From positions 50,059,806-50,123,805 of the forward strand of contig CM048848.1 in assembly GCA_026545225.1 (NCBI GenBank): a stretch of 64,000 bases of DNA, given 5' to 3'. Shown in pieces: positions 1-11,929 of this stretch. Origin of the DNA: Cornus controversa (taxonomy: Eukaryota; Streptophyta; Magnoliopsida; Cornales; Cornaceae). Positions within the stretch are counted from its first letter, which is position 1, and the number at the start of each line of letters is the position of its first letter. The notes beneath the pieces are model-generated. The model did no database searches, was not told the DNA's origin, and saw only the letters and a program-made list of their open reading frames with translations. A program made the translations under genes and the position numbers.

Positions 1-393
1 CAAATTTTGCATGATAGGTGTATAAAAATACTAACTCCTACAATGGATCTGATTTTATAATTAAAGAAAAGATAAAGTGCTTAGTCTAACTTGATTTATA
101 TGGCATACCTTCTAACATAATCGGCTGATAAAAAACAGAGAGTGCTTATACAGTTATGACAGTTAGATATACAATATTTTTTATTAGATGTACAACATTT
201 TTTATTAACTTCTTGATCACATAGCACAAATTGTTAGTATCTAAAGCAATTTCTAAAAAAAAATCAACAATCATTTCTCATAATGTTCATCGCATACTAG
301 TGTCTATATATGTGTGTGTGAGAGAGCGCAGAAAGAGTGGTTCCGGAAATATTTCTTTGTCTGTGTAAAAGTGACAATATATCACTCCACATG
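1..393. other. 3' flank of the GT61 gene, no gene seen
   Basis: AT-rich flank downstream of the GT61 stop codon. It holds a short direct repeat of an ATTTTTTATTA-type motif near 176-215 and a (TG)n/(AG)n stretch near 309-328. The last part, from about 330, is also present beside the pseudogene copy near 15.07 kb, so it belongs to the duplicated unit and probably includes the 3' UTR. Nothing else is recognisable. Confidence 0.5.
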
Positions 394-2841
394 CTAACCC
401 TCTTTGTTCATGAATACTTTTGCTTTTTCATATGCTCTCTTCAAATATCCCCTAAACCTAACCAAATCAAGTTTTACATTTTGTTCCTTCAAATATATGT
501 CCATAATCTCTTTGGACCAACCCATCTTTTGAAGGGCCTTTGGGTCCTTTAACACCATCTCATCCTTCCCATACTTCTCTACCAAGCTGCTCTCCTCCAC
601 CCCAATCTTGTACTCTATGTACTCCGATCCCATGTCCCTAGCCGGCTTCCCGTAACACGCTTCGGACGCCCATTCCAACCCAATGGGGACCACCTGCATG
701 AACACTGACCCTGGCCGTAGAAATAACAAGTGGGTGAGCGCGGCACCGTGCACCCCTATCATTACATGACTCGAATGTATTAACACGTACGCTTCACGCA
801 AAGAAGTCCCGGGTTTGGGCTCGAATACCATGACATCAAAACCCTCATCCTGTGCCACTTTTTCCACTTCGACTTGGTTGAAGATCACGCGTCCAACACC
901 ACCACTACGACTAGCTAGTACAAGGCGCGGCCTAGCTTTTGGAAAGATAGAGAATGAAGGATGGCCTTGGCCATAGGTTTTTTCTAGCAATTCATGGAAA
1001 TGTAGTATGGTTCTTGAATTAGGTATTAATTTTGGGTCTATGGTCAAGAAACCGTGTGACATAAGGCCCAATGTGGCAGACGGAAAACAATGGGTCACAG
1101 TATCATTGTCGAGGTTTATGATTGGGTGCTTGCTGAAACTTCGAAGCAAATCGGCATACTTGTGGACCCACCAATCACGTGATTTGGAGATCACGAGGAC
1201 GAAATCTTTATCGTGGTAGACCGAATTGGCGGTGATGAAGAGGGGGATGAACCCGTCATTGAACTCATGGAAGAAGTTTCCCGTGTACCCCCCAGCACTG
1301 AATACTAGGGCTGGGACATTGTGTTGGACCTTACATGGTGGGCTTGGTGGGCCTGAAGTAAGACTGACTTCTTTGATGCGGCCCATTGTGAAGTTCTCCC
1401 ATTTTCGAGGGTAAGGACGGACTTTTTCCACAAAAGGTTTTGAGTTTTCTGGGCCCACAACGTAAAACGTGGACAGATTGGGGTCCAAAACTGTTGGGCT
1501 GTTGATGGAGCAGATATCGTAGTTACTGTGCGAACGGTCACAGGTTATTGGGCTGTCCAATGATGATCTGACACGTGGTGCAGAATGTGCCTCCCTCGTC
1601 TGTTTCATTTTCCGAAATGTTGTTCCTGCAACTAAAAAAAAATGAGTCTTAGAAATGGGCATAGGCTTGCGAAATTACACCTTTCTATATTAAGTTGTGC
1701 CATAGAAATCTAAATTTAAACCAAAAACACACTGTTATTCTCTTGCACTATATATATATATGCCATAGAAATCTAAATTTAAACCAAAAACACACTGTTA
1801 TTCTCTTGCACTATATATATATATATATATATTCAAAAACAGGTGATTTAATTATCTTTAAATATGCAATCACACAATTATTTCAAAACGTATATACATT
1901 CAGACTTTGGAAATAATTCTGTCGCATCTTGTTTCAGAAGAAAAGTAAAATGTCAATATTGGAACTTGGTAACTTTTTCTAAGATCTTAAAATTTCATAA
2001 ATAAGGGTATTATCATTTAATTGGCACAATAAATAAATAATTCTTTTAATCATATATCATCAAATAGTTTGACGCTAATTTCTCACTTTTATTAAATGAC
2101 AGAGAAAATAGGGTAACTTTTTATTGAGTTACTTAAAGATAAAATATTTATATTTTGAGATCTTATACAAATTAAATTATCTTTTATTACAAAATTTGGC
2201 TCCAACTTTATCTCTTTCATTAAAAAAAAACAATAATTCTAAATTTTCAACAAATTGATGGTAGATTCATTCAATTAATTTATATTGTGCAATAATTTTC
2301 TCATGTAACAATAACAACTTACATTCAAACACTAGTTCGTAAAAACTTTTAGGATCGATTATCAAAGGGCTTCTAAGTCCAAAGAGGACGAAACAAGTTC
2401 GAGTCTTGACATGATAGAAAATGTTTGCTCATTCAATCAATTTACATCGACAAGCACAAGAACATACTGAACGAGCACAACATGTGTTTAAGTGATACAT
2501 CGTATGCATTCGAGTTTGCAAACTGTGGCTAGCGGATTGATGAATTTACTCTTTTTCAACAAAAGAAAAAAAAAAAGGAATATGTTTTCTATTGAAAATG
2601 AGAATCTAAAGCAGTAAAAAGTGATGAGAGAGAATGAGAAACACATGTTAAACATAGAAAATGGAAATTAAGAAACTTGAGAATCAAACACATGTTAAAC
2701 ATAGTCCATACCTCGATCGCTCCCGATTGAATTCATTATATGTACTCTAAAGATTGATGAGATACCAAAATGGCACACGAAGAACAGTACCAAGAAAGCG
2801 ATTCCCATGATCGTCCTCCTCTTCTTTGCTTCAACCTTCAT
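394..2841 (-). CDS. GT61-family glycosyltransferase (type II Golgi membrane protein), two coding exons
   Basis: Exon 1 is 2712-2841, the intron 1626-2711 (GT donor after a GATCGAG end; TTGCAG acceptor) and exon 2 394-1625. The phase-1 junction restores a Gly codon and gives 453 residues ending at TAG. Seen: a basic N-terminus (KVEAKKRR), a single membrane anchor at about residues 11-31, a stem, then a GT61 (DUF563) catalytic domain at about 150-400. Diagnostic stretches are FHEFNDGF (162-169), RLVLASRSGGVGR (277-289) and GVHGAALTHLLFL (334-346). Length and layout fit the family. Known of the family: plant GT61 enzymes work in the Golgi lumen, transferring xylose or arabinose to N-glycans or xylan. 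The substrate here cannot be decided; similarity is to the xylan-active/MUCI21-XYXT1 type rather than clearly to N-glycan xylosyltransferase (inference). The start is the Met before the anchor; it is conserved in the pseudogene copy. Confidence 0.9.
1698..1832. repeat. 63-bp tandem duplication with (TA)n ends, in the GT61 intron
   Basis: Two near-identical copies start at 1698 and 1761 with TGCCATAGAAATC, and each runs into a (TA)n tract. The corresponding intron position in the pseudogene (about 16400-16487) has one copy followed by a longer (TA)n run. The second copy here therefore arose after the locus duplicated, or was lost there. Confidence 0.85.
2350..2530 (+). repeat. Possible SINE-like remnant in the GT61 intron
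   Basis: A short stretch with a B-box-like AGTTCGAGTCTTGACATGA is followed by a tail shared with the pseudogene intron (18.0-18.3 kb). There the same sequence also has an A-box-like AGCCCAATGG. This copy lacks the A-box part. It resembles a tRNA-derived SINE head, but the boundaries are unclear. Presence at the same place in both introns dates it before the duplication. Confidence 0.35.
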
Positions 2842-3087
2842 GTCTAAACAAACTTCAAAAGCAAATATAACTAAATGTCAAGTCTCTGACTCAAATCTTT
2901 CCTCCTTTTACACACACACACACACACATATATATATATGTATATGTCAATTATTATGATAAAGATTAAAAGTTTGCCAACTTTGCTGATTTAAAAGGGA
3001 AATTACATAAAATTAATTGAAGTATATATAAATACAATGAATGCCAAATAAGCACACACATATGTTTACATATATGGGCATGGACTG

Positions 3088-3123
<36 letters not shown>

Positions 3124-3165
3124 GACATTAAGAGAGCAGGAAATGAATAAGAGAACAGTTATACC
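2842..3165 (-). other. GT61 5' UTR intron and leader junction
   Basis: On the minus strand a TCTCCAG|GTATAAC donor at 3165/3164 pairs with a GTTTAG|ACATG acceptor at 2844/2843, giving a leader intron of about 320 bp ending two bases before the start codon. The intron carries (CA)n/(TA)n near 2911-2940 and (TA)n near 3099-3122. The same donor and leader are visible in the pseudogene copy near 19.42 kb. Confidence 0.6.
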
Positions 3166-3360
3166 TGGAGAGAAAGATTGAGAAAGGCGAGTGAGAACTT
3201 GAAGAGATGATCTGTTTAGTCTTTGGTTTTGAAGTTTGAAGCCGTAAAGGTCAAGAAATGGTTGGTTTGGTAACAGAAACATAGAGAGAGAGATGTATAA
3301 TATAACGTGTGAGGGTCACAGATTTTGAGTACAGCTTATCTGTACATGGGACACGTAGTG
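3166..3360 (-). promoter_or_regulatory. GT61 core promoter and leader exon
   Basis: Minus-strand TATATTATA at about 3304-3296 is a good TATA box, predicting transcription start near 3272 and a leader of about 100 nt. An ACACGTAG element (ACGTG core, ABRE/G-box-like) lies at about 3350-3357. The TATA region is conserved near 19.55 kb upstream of the pseudogene. An ATG at 3282 sits too close to the TATA box to be inside the transcript. Confidence 0.55.
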
Positions 3361-3727
3361 TCAAGTAAATTGAGGAGTGGGTCCCAGATAAGAATGTAGG
3401 TAGCTAAAGATCTGGCATGATTGAATGTATTTGGACCATCTGATATATACACACAACGTTTGTCCATTTTGAATTTAGAAGGATCCAACGACCTAAACTC
3501 ATTCAATGAAAACGATATTTATTTTTATTTATTATTATTTTTTTAATGCTTGTTTTATTCAAGGGTACTGACTTTTCAAGTATGTACTGCTCTATTACTC
3601 CGTATTAGATGACATCAAATTGAACCCTCAAACTGACTCTGCAGAACTCAAATTCCTTGATTTTTAGTGTAACCGTACATGTGATTTCTCTGCACAATTT
3701 CAGTCGTTAGATTGGTGGAATTGATCC
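3361..3727. other. Upstream intergenic region, no gene seen
   Basis: AT-rich sequence beyond the GT61 promoter with no open frame or repeat structure that I can support. Confidence 0.4.
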
Positions 3728-3995
3728 GAGGTGTTCATAAAATTTGTAAATCCGTGAATTTGAACCGAATTGATTGAATCTATTTTTTAAGTTCATGTTT
3801 CGATTATGAATTTATGAAGCATAAATTTGTTAGTAACGGTTCTGTTAATGAATTGGTATTGAAAAATTTGATTCGAACTATTAAATTGAACCTGAACTGT
3901 GAGTTGTATAATATTTATAAATATATATTATTTACAAATATAATAAAATTACTTTTTTTAAATAAAACTTTTTTTATTCTTTATTTTCATGGCAG

Positions 3996-4063
<68 letters not shown>

Positions 4064-4593
4064 TTGATCGCGGTTTGCAATTGAATTGGGTCTTGTGATC
4101 CATGGGATCAATTGCAAGGAGATATAACAGTGAGCTGTTTGGGCCAAAACAGAAGAAGTGCACTGTTCACTGTTCACGGTTTGGTGATTGTGGGTCGTTA
4201 GATGAATTATTGAATTGAATATTGACTGTTTCAAGAACTCAAAATTAGAAGGATCTATAATATACAAATGTCTATTTTGATACAAGTAAATGACAACATT
4301 CAGATTATTGTACTAACCGTAATGCTTACTAGTAAAGATTGATTGCTCAATTTCAATTTTTGTATCTATACAATGTAGTGTCTATTTAGAAAAAAATTAT
4401 GATTAAATTGTTAAAATTATTTAAAAAAATTCAATCCGTCAATTTGTTCTGAACTAATTTATTTTTTAACAGTTCGGTTCGAATTAATGTTGGTCACGAT
4501 TTGGATCGAGTTGAAATTTAACCAATTCGTAGACTACAGATCGAATTAGTTTTAGTGCCTAATTCAATCTGATCCGAACCGTGAACACCCCTA
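3728..4593. mobile_element. Degenerate hAT-type MITE with inner (TA)n expansion
   Basis: The left end AGGTGTTCATAAA and the right end GTGAACACCCCTA form imperfect terminal inverted repeats of the TAGGGGTGTTCA type. Subterminal GAACCGAATTGA / TCCGAACCG motifs are like those of the better-preserved element at 49.4 kb. A long (TA)n tract (about 3996-4062) sits inside. No target duplication could be matched, so it is old. Open frames here are (TA)n artefacts. Confidence 0.55.
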
Positions 4594-4779
4594 GTTGGTT
4601 ATTCCTTTCTTTCTCTTTTTATTTATTTATTTTAAGAATGTGGTAAATTCTGTGAATGCTTCGATTAACATGTATATGATTATGATAACAACATTTAATG
4701 ACCCGACTACATCACGGGCTACTCCTCCTCTACAGACTACATATTAATGGGAGAGATTTTGATTTTCAGTATAATATCA

Positions 4780-5210
4780 TCGTGTCTGTCTTGGTCAGCC
4801 ACAAAAAACCTTTGTATCTATTTATTTCTGTTACTCACAATATTGCCTATTATGTTTAATTTTTTTAAATTTTTTCTAATAACTTCATCCCATTTATTTT
4901 TGTCACCCTCTATCTTTTAACTTTTATTAAAATTAAATTTCAATATTCCCATCAATGCGCATCTATAGATCTCGAGTACATGTGTCTAAACCATCTAAGT
5001 ATATTATCTCTTATTTTCTCATTGATGAATGTCACACCTAATTTTTGTCTATGACCATATATATATTTTAGTCATTCCAACCATCCATTTTAACATTTTC
5101 ATTTTTGTTACATGAAGATGTTTTCGTTTCATTTTTTAAAGTTCAGCACTCTACTTCATAAAGCATAGTCCGCATAATAACTGGTCATTTTGCGTGGGTT
5201 GATCGATCTC
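4780..5210 (-). mobile_element. RTE-clade LINE 3' fragment
   Basis: About 400 bp collinear with the 3' part of the RTE LINE at 36.77-37.16 kb. Shared stretches include the TGTCTAAACCATCTAAGTAT-type and TCATTCCAACCATCCATTTTAACATT-type segments. On the minus strand it corresponds to the end of the reverse transcriptase reading frame plus 3' UTR. It is 5'-truncated, as is usual for LINE copies, and too diverged to code. Confidence 0.65.
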
Positions 5211-5389
5211 ATCTATTTTATATTAAAATAAATTATGGTGCCAACCTTCTTAGACAAATTCTATAGAGGGATTGTAAAAGGGTATTTTAACTCCTAATAT
5301 GCAGGACGAGAGGTAAGAGGCCTCTCAATAGATTATTTATTTGATTATTAGGTAATTTATAAAATAGACTAAATTTGACTATATATATT

Positions 5390-5720
5390 ATGGGGTAAAT
5401 TATACTGACCTTTTATGAGGTTTGGACAAATTATACATGGGTGGAACGTTTGACGATTATTACTCTAACTCTCTTGTGGACGTTAAACCTCTAACGAACA
5501 TTAAGTTATAGTACAAAATATCATTTTTACCCTCCATATTTTAATATATGTTAATCTAAAATATCATGGGTAAATTATATTGACGTTCTTGAGATTTTGC
5601 CAAATTACACACGGGTAGAACGTTTGAGATTTATTACTTTGACGTCTCCTAAGGTTTGGCGTATGTGCTCAATGACATCCTTGTTATTTTATGTCTATCA
5701 AATTGTGAACGAAATTTTAG
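5390..5720. repeat. Two direct copies of a dispersed GTAAATTATACTGAC repeat
   Basis: Two units begin at about 5394 and 5570 with GGGTAAATTATA(C/T)TGAC, followed by a GAGGTTTGG/GAGATTTTG motif and ACACGGGTAGAACGTTTGA. The same motif family recurs at 29.41-29.70 kb. It is probably a non-autonomous element with duplicated ends; no boundaries with target duplications were found. Confidence 0.5.
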
Positions 5721-6590
5721 AAAATGACCATATTGCCTTTTCCTTGTATGAAAAGACAATAATAAGTACCTATATTACCCTTCAAATTAAGTTGGTGGCA
5801 ATAATGGTCCATATGAGCTGAGCAAAAGAAAGAGCGATCACCACCATCATCAGCATCACCCAGCACTATCATCGACACTAAACCCCAACCTTCGGCTCAA
5901 TCATGTTTGTAGATATATGTATATGTATATGTGATAGAACTAGACATATATATGTATATGTATATCTGAGATAACTAGAGAGACATAATTTGCTTTACAA
6001 TTGGTCTGACACAAGTTATATTTAATTGAATGGTATAAAAGACTTTTCAATTTAACAAATATTTGCACTATAATATATTATTATAATTAGGGCATTACTG
6101 ACTTTTCACACTTAATTTTAACATCCATTAGACCGGTAAAGTGACTATTACATCTCCTGCCGTTTTTTCTTTTACTACTAATGTGTGTCTAGACAAGTAA
6201 TTTTTCTTCCATAACATAGTTTTCAAGATTTACAGAAGTTCTTAAATCATTCCATCATTATTACATTTTTAACCACAATACTACTGGTAGTGACAGTCAT
6301 GACTAAAGTGACTATTACATCTCAACATGAACCATGTTACATTCAGCCTCAATTGGGACGGTTGGTAAAAATCCTCTTTCACCGAAGGAGTACTATCAAT
6401 CTAGTGGATGCTCTGCCCAGTGAACTAAGGAACCTTTTTGTGTTTTGTGACGCAACTATGCTGCGTATCTTTATTGCACCGGTACATAGAACGAGTACAC
6501 ATATTTCAAATGTTGTCCAATTTAATGATATTTGTCAAATTATATTAACTTTTTTTGAGATTTGTATTTTTGTAATACCGTCTTCCAGTA
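5721..6590. other. Intergenic, no supported gene
   Basis: AT-rich. An open frame of 128 codons at 6290-6676 has no recognisable domain, runs into the neighbouring repeat and has no splice or promoter context, so it is not called as a gene. Confidence 0.4.
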
Positions 6591-7020
6591 ACGGACCTAG
6601 GAATTTTGGTGAGGGATGGCTACCTTTAACAAAAAAAATAAAAAATTCAAACTTTCGTAATAATTCTATTGAGTAAATTTATGATCTTTTATTGATAAAA
6701 TTTATTTTATTTATTAAGAATTTTTTTTAAAAAAATTTACTTTATTATTTTTTTAATTTATTTATTAAAAAATTAAATGAATTTATTATTTTAAAATGGT
6801 TTTTATAGATATAGAGAGATAGAGTGTATATATATATAGAGAGGGAGCTGATAAAGAGAGATAGAGAGAACAAAGAGGGGAAAATAGAGAGAAACAGAGA
6901 GGGATAGAGAGAGAGGGGACAAAGAGAGAGAGAAAGGGAAAAAGAGAGATTAAAAAATGAGCCAATAGAGAGAGATGGGGGAGAGAGATTTAAAAAAAAA
7001 AAAAATAGGGGGCCTACTGG
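6591..7020. repeat. Dispersed repeat fragment with purine-rich (GAGA) tract
   Basis: It starts with AACGGACCTAGGAATTTTGG, a degenerate form of the 'GGGCGGAGCCAGG' head seen again at 34.2 kb, and contains an almost pure purine tract (about 6812-6992, GAGAGA/GGGA). No coding content. Confidence 0.4.
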
Positions 7021-7161
7021 ATTGGTAATTTTAGGAAGTTACAAAAGCATAAGTATATAATATTTATCGAACACTGACTTAGCTGTGCGTCCGTGCCGTG
7101 TTCTCTTTCATTAACAACCGTTAATGATCAAAGACTGACAACATATTTATTGTAATAAAAT

Positions 7162-7194
<33 letters not shown>

Positions 7195-8440
7195 GTAATA
7201 ACACAAAAATCATTAACAAAATGCCCATCTGACTGCTTTGATAGAGTGAAGGAGGTGAGAGTAATTTGACCAAAAAAAAAAAAAGTTAATTATACATTGA
7301 CAAATTTTAATAGAGGTAAGTATAATTTACTCTATTTTATTTATAAAGGGAAATATGTAACTACATAGATCTCCCTCCAAGCCCAAGTGCAAATTGGAAT
7401 CTAAAAGCCGAAACCCGAACTTTTTCTTTTCAAATTGATGTACTGTTATGTACAAGTAAAAATTGAGTTGGGCTGGCCACAACTCAGTCATTAGGAAGAC
7501 ACCAATGCACATCTTTGTTAGCTAGAATTATCAATGCTCATACACGGTTGTTTGGATTAGGTTTATATTAAATTCAGGATGGGCTTGAATTAGACTAAGG
7601 TAAGTTTGGATAAAAATATTTTACTAAACTAATAATATAATAGGTCAGCTTGAATTTGAGTATGAATTGCTTGAAACGCTTAATGTCATGAGAATGACTC
7701 ACTCCCATTAAACCAGAGGCCGGTAAGTCTTTAGTTAGACATCGTTCTACCACTTTGATGCAAGGAAAATGATTTTACCATAAAAAATCGAATCACTCAA
7801 CGAGACACAAAATATGTGAGGTTATTATATGTCAGTGGTAAATTTTACAGTTTTTTATTTTGTTTGATAGTTCAATTTTTACGTTCTTTATTATTAATCT
7901 CGGTGTAATAAGATTTGAAAATAATTAGATGTACGCAATTTTACTTTGATTTTTTTTTGGACTATTTTTAGTGTATCGAATGAATCATAACCATAGATGT
8001 ATCATACACGCGAAACCCACCACCACATTTATAATTGTGATTCACTCTGACGTGCTGAGATCAACCAATTTTTTTTTCTTACTTTGGCAGACAAGAAGGC
8101 TGTTTTCTTATTTAGTATATGTGATTTCAGTGCAAATAACATTTTCTTAAAATAATTCCTTCAAAAAAAAAGACCCGATTAGTTTGGAGTAAATTGCCGG
8201 TCCAAAAAGGAAAAAAGCAGATGCGAGGAGTGGTGAGAAGAGATCAGGCGGCCTCAAGTGGCGGTTCCATTTTATATACTTTATATATTGGTGACTGAGA
8301 GCAATCTCATCTCATTTCCAATGGGGTGGAGACACCATATGTTGTTTCTTTTTATATAAAGTGAAAGAAAAAGGACTAAAATTGTTTCTTTTATTCTTGA
8401 AAACATGTTCATATATTTGTCAAAGACTTGTATGTATGTA
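7021..8440. other. Intergenic, nothing recognised
   Basis: AT-rich sequence with a (TA)n tract near 7164-7192. Short open frames have no family resemblance and no gene context. Confidence 0.4.
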
Positions 8441-9085
8441 TGTGTGCAGTTTGGGTTGAATAATTCGAACTCAACTCGAGTTCAATCTAATTTTTTATGA
8501 ATTTGAGCAATTATTTGTATAATTAGAGTTGAATTTGGGTTAAAAAATTTTAACCCGAACTTAATTAAGATAAGCTTGCGTTGAGGTGCTAACAACCAGA
8601 GTCCAACTTGAACTCGAACCCAAACTCGAATTGTAATATTTTTTTTATGCGTATTTTTTATTTTAAATATATTATATATAATATTCAAATTATGATAACC
8701 TTTTCAACTTCTTTTATTTAAATATTAATTTATTGTATAATTAATTTCCTAAAAAATTGTTCGTAATTTTTTAGAAATTTGCATTAAGTTCTTAATTTTG
8801 TGTGTGTTTAAGAGTAATCTAATATGAAACTTATTAAAGATCACTTTAAGTTTTCAACATGAAGATTGGTGATATAGATAATCCAAATTGACCTGACTTT
8901 CTAACTTGAAATCTCAACCTGAGTTGTAAATCTGAGTTTAAAAATTTAAGGATGGGTTGGGCTAGAGTTGAGTAGTTAGGGTTGAAAGTAGAGGTAGGTT
9001 GGATTAGAGTTGAACATTTTATACGTAGAATTAAGTCTGAGTTGTACCTCTAACCCGTCAGAGTTGCAGCCCTACCCCTATGGTG
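8441..9085. mobile_element. Very degenerate hAT-MITE-like element
   Basis: A stretch rich in GAACTCGAACTCGAGTT-type and TTGGGTTGGGCTAGAGTTGAG motifs ends with GCAGCCCTACCCCTA. This resembles the TAGGGGT...-type terminus and the subterminal repeats of the other hAT MITEs in the window. The left end is not clear. Confidence 0.3.
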
Positions 9086-9319
9086 ACAAAAATGATTTAT
9101 GGTTATGATTCTTTAAATAAAATTTTAAAATTCAATAGCAAATGACAAGAATTAGTGATACAGGTTATTGGCATTATGTAAATTTAATTCAACTGGTTGA
9201 AAAAGAATTAAAATTATTAGATTCTTATTTGAAAAATGGCATTTGGCACATTCTGGCAAAATTATAAGTTTGCAATACTCTCTCTCTCTATATTATCTAT
9301 ATTACTATTAAAATTGAAA

Positions 9320-10015
9320 GGGATTTGAAAAATAGAATTATAACTTAAACAAAATTCTAAAACTTTTAAAATTACAAACACCAATACAAATATGACTCCA
9401 TCAACAGGTGACCTCTCACTCTCATCAACTGACATTTCAATTCGGTTTCCTATCGGCTTGCATCAACTCTCATGTTAATTCCTGTTATTTATTTATTTTT
9501 AAATAGAAAAATAAAATTATAACCTAAACAAAACCCTAAAACTTTTAAAATTATAAACACCAATACAAATACGGCTCCAACAATAGTGACCTCTCACTTT
9601 CATCAACCTGTATTCCAATTCGGTTTCCTATTGGCTCACATAAACTCTTATTTTAGTTTTTTTTTTTATTATTATTTTTCTTTAATTTTTTCCCCATCTA
9701 AAGAGCAATAGAGAAGTATATTCACCCTAATTTAAAAAATCTTCAATTTTTTCTTTTGTTTGTTGCTCCATTCATGTTCCTAAACAAAACCCTTTTTTAG
9801 TTTCACTATATTATTTATTTATTTATTTATTTATTTTTAAATACAAAAATAAAGTTATAACCTAAACAAAATTCTAAAACTTCTAAAATCACAAACACCA
9901 ATACAAATACGGCTCTATCAACAAACGACCTTTCACTCTCATCAACTGACATTCCAATTCGGTTTCCTATCAGCTCACATCAACTCTCATGTTACTTTCT
10001 TTTAATTATTAGAAA
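9320..10015. repeat. Three-copy degenerate tandem repeat (unit about 180-340 bp)
   Basis: Three copies at about 9331, 9511 and 9850 share AACCTAAACAAAA...TCTAAAACTT, CACCAATACAAATACGGCTC and CATTCCAATTCGGTTTCCTA segments in the same order. The third is separated from the second by about 160 bp of T-rich sequence. It has no coding potential. Confidence 0.75.
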
Positions 10016-10074
10016 AATAGACACATAAATTATATAAGCACACCTTTTTTTTTCTCTTTTTTTTTTTTTACCTC

Positions 10075-10212
10075 TTTAATATATATAAAGAAAGTTACCA
10101 ATTGTATTAGAATTATTATTTTTATTGTATTTCTCATTCTTAACAACACATTTTATTGGAAGTATGAGAATTATATTAAAATAAAATCACGTTGGTAAAA
10201 GAAAAAAAAGAG

Positions 10213-10280
<68 letters not shown>

Positions 10281-10480
10281 AGTTACTAATTGTATTAAAA
10301 TTCTTTTTTATTGGATTTCTCATTCTTAACAACACGATTTATTGGAAGTATGAGAATAATATATATAAAGAAAGTTACCAATTGTATTAGAATTCTTTTT
10401 TTATTGGATTTCTCATTCTTAACAACACATTTGATTGGAGGTAAGAGAATTATATTAAAATAAAATCAGATTGGTAAAAG
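10075..10480. repeat. Three-copy tandem repeat with long (TA)n
   Basis: Units at about 10083, 10277 and 10361 each contain AGAAAGTTACCAATTGTATTA, then GGATTTCTCATTCTTAACAACAC and TTGGAAGTATGAGAAT. A (TA)n tract of nearly 60 bp (10217-10276) separates the first two. It directly follows the 9.3-10.0 kb array. Confidence 0.75.
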
Positions 10481-11100
10481 AAAAATAAAATAAAAAAGTT
10501 TAATATATATATAAAAAAATTACCAAACAAAAATAACTACTAATTCTATTGTCTTCTATTAAATAAACTACTAATAAATCATTTAGTTATATTAAAATTC
10601 TTTTGCTAATAGGCTCCTAAAAATTATCAATTATTAATATACTCTTAAACTCTATTAATGATCCGAAATAATGATCAAATATATAAATTATTTATAGACA
10701 ACATGAATTTATACCAAGAGGAGTACCAAGGAATTGAAGAGGTCTACCATAAGGTAAAATTCTATTATGCTTTATTTTTAAGTTGAATGATATCAGTCGC
10801 TTTTTATATTAGATAGTCTTTTTAGTAAATTCTTTTTAATTCTTTGAAAATATGTGCTGAAGATGGTATTTCTCACTATAACAAAAAAAGAAAAAGAAAA
10901 AGAGAGTTAGTGTTTAATAAAAGAACTTTGTTTATCATATTGCAAAAAATAAAAAATGATAAAAAATAGTGAAATCTGATGTTTCAAGTCAACAATTATT
11001 TTTTTTGCTTTTTAAAGTGGTATAAGATCTTAATTTTCATTTTGTGAATTTTCTTGGGTAGATTAATTGGTGAGAATGGCATAGACTCAGGTTGGAGCTC
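10481..11100. other. Intergenic, nothing recognised
   Basis: AT-rich filler between repeat clusters; no frame, RNA or repeat structure that I can support. Confidence 0.4.
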
Positions 11101-11104
11101 TTTG

Positions 11105-11890
11105 GTGATTAAGTGTCTGTTTGGGAGAGCTTCCTGAGGCTTCAAAAAGTCCTTTCAGGCATCAAAAGTCCTTTGAAAAAAAAATGTTACGTTTGGTTAC
11201 AAATATGTAAAGGCCTTTTTGAAAAAGTCGATGATTAAGAAACTCATTTCAGAGAAATAAAAAAATGATGCTTTTAGAACCTCCTTTCAGAAAGCAAATT
11301 TTCTTTTGAAGTAAATTTGTTATTTTACTAATTTGTCCATGTAATTTTTATATATTAACAAGATTGTGTTATTTTCTCTTTTGGTCCCTCGTTCTTGCAC
11401 CGCCATCCCTACTGCCACCTTTCACCACCACCACCACCTCCATGGCCATCACCACCACCACCTCCCCCATCGCCGTTTTCCATCACCACCACCACCATCG
11501 CCGCCACCATCACCACCACTATTGTCATCGCCTTCTATCACCACTGCCACCCCCGCCACCACCACTACCACCACCATCATCGTTGCCTCCACTTCCACCA
11601 CCACTACCTCCACTAGCACCGCCACTTCCACTACCGCCTTCCAATACTACCATCTACAACTCCTTTGTTGACTTCACACTTTCTAAGGGTTGTTATCGTT
11701 GTTAAAGATAAGAGATAATATTGTCAAGAAAATAATAATTTAAAAGTTAAGCTCTATTTAAAAAATGCACTAGCCAAACGTCTTTTTTGTCCTAAATTCC
11801 TTCTAACAAAATTTCTTTTACGAAGGCTTTATCATAATTATTTTTCAAGCTTTTTGTTTCATTCTCAAATAGTTCGTGTTTATCCTAAAC
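11105..11890. repeat. Low-complexity CCA/CCG triplet tract within a possible inserted element
   Basis: From about 11394 to 11645 the plus strand is an imperfect (CCA/CAC/CCT)n tract. It is open in all three plus frames, giving His-, Pro- and Thr-rich translations, which is expected of a triplet repeat and not evidence for a gene. The complement is G-rich with repeated GGTGGTGG. Flanks beginning GTGTCTGTTTGGGAGAG and ending CTCAAATAGTTCGTGTTTAT look like the edges of an inserted element, but no clear inverted repeats were matched. Confidence 0.5.
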
Positions 11891-11929
11891 TGGACATTTT
11901 CTGGTCATATATCCTAGCATGAGGATAGA

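Noticed and set aside
3013-3282. Alternative N-terminal extension of the GT61 protein from an ATG at 3282, which would splice in frame to the exon 1 start
   Set aside because: The ATG lies about 22 nt from the start of the TATA box, upstream of the expected transcription start. It is AGG in the paralogous copy, and the extension would put about 40 residues before the membrane anchor with no family support.
3814-4285. Open frames on both strands rich in Tyr-Ile
   Set aside because: They run through the (TA)n tract inside a MITE. The same artefact recurs at other (TA)n sites such as 32153-32434 and 53881-54063.
6290-6676. 128-codon open frame on the plus strand
   Set aside because: No domain, no splice or promoter context, and it overlaps the dispersed repeat starting near 6591.
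9320-10480. Possible CRISPR-like or satellite array
   Set aside because: There are only three long, diverged units per block with uneven spacing; nothing resembles short regular repeats with spacers.
11364-11705. His/Pro-rich open frames of 113, 101 and 73 codons
   Set aside because: They are all readings of one imperfect triplet repeat; being open in three frames at once is expected from the repeat.
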